A DNA stretch of 64,000 bases from IMCC2047 sp041395865. GTDB lineage: Bacteria > Pseudomonadota > Gammaproteobacteria > Pseudomonadales > IMCC2047. Under the pieces are notes generated by a model. It was not told the DNA's origin. It was given only the letters and a program-made list of their open reading frames with translations, and did no database searches. Positions within the stretch are counted from its first letter, which is position 1; the number at the start of each line of letters is the position of its first letter. The stretch is taken from positions 1-64,000 of the forward strand of contig JAWKZQ010000015.1 in NCBI GenBank assembly GCA_041395865.1. Reading direction: 5' to 3'. A program made the translations under genes and the position numbers. Of the stretch, positions 61,716-64,000 are shown in pieces.

Positions 61716-63574
61716 CTAAATATACAGCTTCTTGATGTTGCGGCGGCCATAAATAAGGTTGACCAGCGCTCGCGTGCCAACAATTGCCGTAAACATCGAA
61801 GTGACAATGCCGATGGACAGGGTAACCGCGAATCCCTTAACCGGGCCGGTTCCCACCGCAAACAGGATCACCGCAACCAGCAGGGTGGTGATATTGGCAT
61901 CAAAAATTGTCGAGAAGGCTCGCTCGTAACCGGCGTGGATGGCCGACTGGATCGGCACTTTATTCCGTAGCTCTTCCTTAATGCGGGCAAAAATCAACAC
62001 GTTGGCATCCACCGCCATACCCACTGTCAGCACAATACCGGCAATACCCGGCAATGTCAGGGTTGCCGACAACATGGACATGACCGCCACCAGCAACACC
62101 AGGTTAAGCGCCAACGCAAGGTTGGCGATGAGGCCAAAGATCTTGTAGTAAACGAGCATAAACGCCAGCACCAGCAACAGACCGATCTGTACCGAGGTAA
62201 CGCCCAAATCGATATTTTCCTGGCCAAGGCTCGGACCAATGGTCCGCTCTTCAACGATATAAACGGGGGCTGCCAGCGAGCCGGCACGCAGCAGTAATGC
62301 AAGCTCTGACGCTTCCTGCGGACTGTCCAGACCGGTTATACGGAACCGGTTGCCCAGCGCGGTTTGGATATTGGCCAGGCTGATAATGCTTTTTCCACGT
62401 ACTTGGCGGTTTCAGGCACCAGCTCACCGTCCACTTCCTTGTAGCGTGTGCGGGTTTTATGCTCGATAAAGAGCACCGCCATGGAGCGGCCAACATTATC
62501 GCGGGTGGCACGGTTCATTAATTTGCCGCCCTTGCTATCCAGCGTAATATTGACCTCTGGGCGACCATTTTCATCGTAACCCATGGCAGCATTGGATACG
62601 CTGTTACCCGTGATAATTAATTCCTTTTCCAGACGTGCCGTACGCCCACCCCTTGCCGGGTCGCGGAATTCAAAAACTTCGGTACGGCTGGAAAGCTCGT
62701 CGGGCTGGGCTTCCAGGCGGAATTCGAGGTTGGCGGTTTTACCAATGATGTTTTTACAAAACGCCGCGTCCAGACAACCCGCGAGCTCGACCACAATACG
62801 GTCGCGCCCCTGACGCTGAACCAACGGCTCGGCAACGCCCAGTTCGTTGACGCGGTTGCGCAAGGTCGTCAGGTTTTGCTTGATGGCGTAATCCTCAATT
62901 TCACGCTGGGTCGCTTCGTCCAGCGTCAAATTAAGTAAGTAGCTGCCCTCTGATTCGGTGTCGGTCACCAGGAATTCGCTATAGTCGCCACGCAGCAGGC
63001 TTTGCGCCTTGTCCCTGTAATCTTCGCGGGTAAACTTGATCTGCAGGCTACCATCTTCAAGATGGTCAATGCGGCGGTAGCGCAGCTTTTCCTCGCGCAG
63101 GCGGTTGCGAATCTCGCTGAGGTAGACATCCATGCGCTGCTCAACGGCCTTGGCCATATCCACTTCCAGCAGGAAGTGCACGCCACCGCGCAGGTCAAGC
63201 CCCAGGTTCATTGGCGCAGCACCCAGGCTGACCAGCCAATCCGGTGTTGATGGCGCCAGGTTCAGGGCAACCAGGTAATTATCACCCAGCACACGGCTGG
63301 CAATGGCTTTACCCTTAAGCTGCTCTTCACTGTTATTAAAGCGAATCAGGCCGTTGCGACCATCAACTTCTGCCGTCTTGTAATTGACGCCTTCCCTCTC
63401 CAGCGCATTCCTGACCTGGCCCATGGCGGCCTCATCAATTGGCACCGAAGCATTGGCCCCGGATAATTGAAGCGCCGGATCATCCGGATACAGGTTTGGC
63501 GCTGCATAAATGCCTCCCAGCACCAGCACTGCCAGTACCAGCAGGTATTTCCATAGTGGGTATCGGTTCAGCAT
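61716..63574 (-). CDS. secD: SecD, with an apparent single-base deletion
   Basis: From the ATG at 63574 the frame reads normally to YVEKALSAWPIS and stops at 62336. Adding one A to the run at 62390-62394 gives YVEKSIISLANIQTALGN, then RFRITGLDSPQEASELALLL and on to IKKLYI at 61716. The 1859 bases plus one give 620 codons, the usual SecD size. N-terminal helix, the P1 periplasmic domain, GLDLRGGVHFLLEVDM and the terminal membrane helices (GMAVDANVLIFARIKEEL in parts) are all present. Ten bases before secF. Confidence 0.94.
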
Positions 63575-63609
63575 TACGCCACCTGATTCCTTAGTATCAA
63601 TCGTTTCCG

Positions 63610-63942
63610 TTAGATGGATTTAAGTGTGCCCTTCGGCAGAACGCTGACGATAGCCTGCTTTTGCACAGTCAGCTCGACATTGTCAGCCACTTCGATTCCG
63701 ACAAAACCTTCGTCAACCTTGACGATTTTGCCGACCACGCCGCCGCTGGTGCAAACCTCATCGCCCTTGCCCAGGTTTTCGATCAGGTTTTTATGCTCTT
63801 TGTTGCGCTTGCTCTGCGGACGCCAGATCAGGAAGTAAAAAACAGCGGCAAAAATTGCCAGCATGATAAAGGGCTCAAAAGAACCACCGGCGGCAGCTTC
63901 CGCGCCTTCTGCAGCGACGGCTTCAGGGATTAAAAAACTCAT
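63610..63942 (-). CDS. yajC: Sec translocase accessory subunit YajC
   Basis: 110 residues. One membrane helix (about 23-43, FIMLAIFAAVFYFLIWRPQ) and the family motif KEHKNLIENLGKGDEVCTSGG. It binds SecDF. 35 bases upstream of secD; its usual upstream partner tgt would lie beyond the window edge. Confidence 0.96.
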   Translation of the reverse strand: MSFLIPEAVAAEGAEAAAGGSFEPFIMLAIFAAVFYFLIWRPQSKRNKEHKNLIENLGKGDEVCTSGGVVGKIVKVDEGFVGIEVADNVELTVQKQAIVSVLPKGTLKSI

Positions 63943-64000
63943 AATAAACTCCGTTATATCGATAGGTTTTAATCAGGTTCGATTCGCATAGAAGCGCTCG

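Overview
This is a gammaproteobacterial chromosome segment of moderate GC. The gene order trmJ-cysE // iscRSUA-hscBA-fdx-iscX-ndk-rlmN-pilW-rodZ-hisS-yfgM-bamB-der, with lemA/M48, serC, pilU, sbcB and secDF-yajC nearby, suggests a Pseudomonadales/Cellvibrionales-type marine or soil bacterium. That placement is inferred from synteny and protein style; no database was consulted. No tRNA, rRNA, transposase, prophage or CRISPR array was seen. LAYOUT: 1-9.8 kb holds housekeeping and membrane genes: two CBS-domain CorB/CNNM-like transporters, a YIP1 protein, a Nudix hydrolase, YaaA, a ClsC-like phospholipase D enzyme, LemA with an M48 protease, and a small membrane protein. 9.8-12.3 kb holds serC, an omega-amidase and a small basic protein. 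12.4-15.8 kb is an oxyanion cassette: a ModE-like one-component regulator diverges from an OprO/OprP-type porin followed by a TupA-like tungstate-binding protein, with no tupB or tupC beside it. 15.9-30.3 kb holds an hsp20 gene with a sigma-32-like promoter and a ROSE-like RNA thermometer, an LpxL-like acyltransferase, an M16 lipoprotein peptidase, sbcB, pilU, a diguanylate cyclase, yqcC, phhB, class I and class II fumarases, a MORN-type protein, yciH and a frameshifted gene. 30.3-34.0 kb is glrK-qseG-glrR, followed by a gene-free stretch carrying three TGTC-N10-GACA boxes, which match the known GlrR site. 34.1-42.1 kb is der-bamB-yfgM-hisS-rodZ-pilW-rlmN-ndk, without the ispG usually found between rodZ and hisS. 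42.2-48.0 kb is the complete isc operon with an IscR-type box at its promoter. 48.0-58.7 kb separates iscR from cysE. It carries a GreA/Rnk-like gene with two tiny downstream ORFs, a strongly structured element that may be an ncRNA, a Fur-controlled operon (exbB-exbD-exbD-tonB-siderophore receptor-alpha-hydroxyacid oxidase-piuC) and a two-component system. 58.7-64 kb holds cysE, a DUF6316 gene, trmJ and secDF-yajC. TOGETHER: much of the right half concerns iron and Fe-S metabolism, with Fur-regulated uptake next to the IscR-regulated assembly operon. SEQUENCE QUALITY: secD and secF each show one apparent single-base deletion, at or next to a homopolymer, and a gene at 29.7-30.3 kb shows two. 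As secD and secF are core genes, sequencing or consensus error is the likeliest cause.
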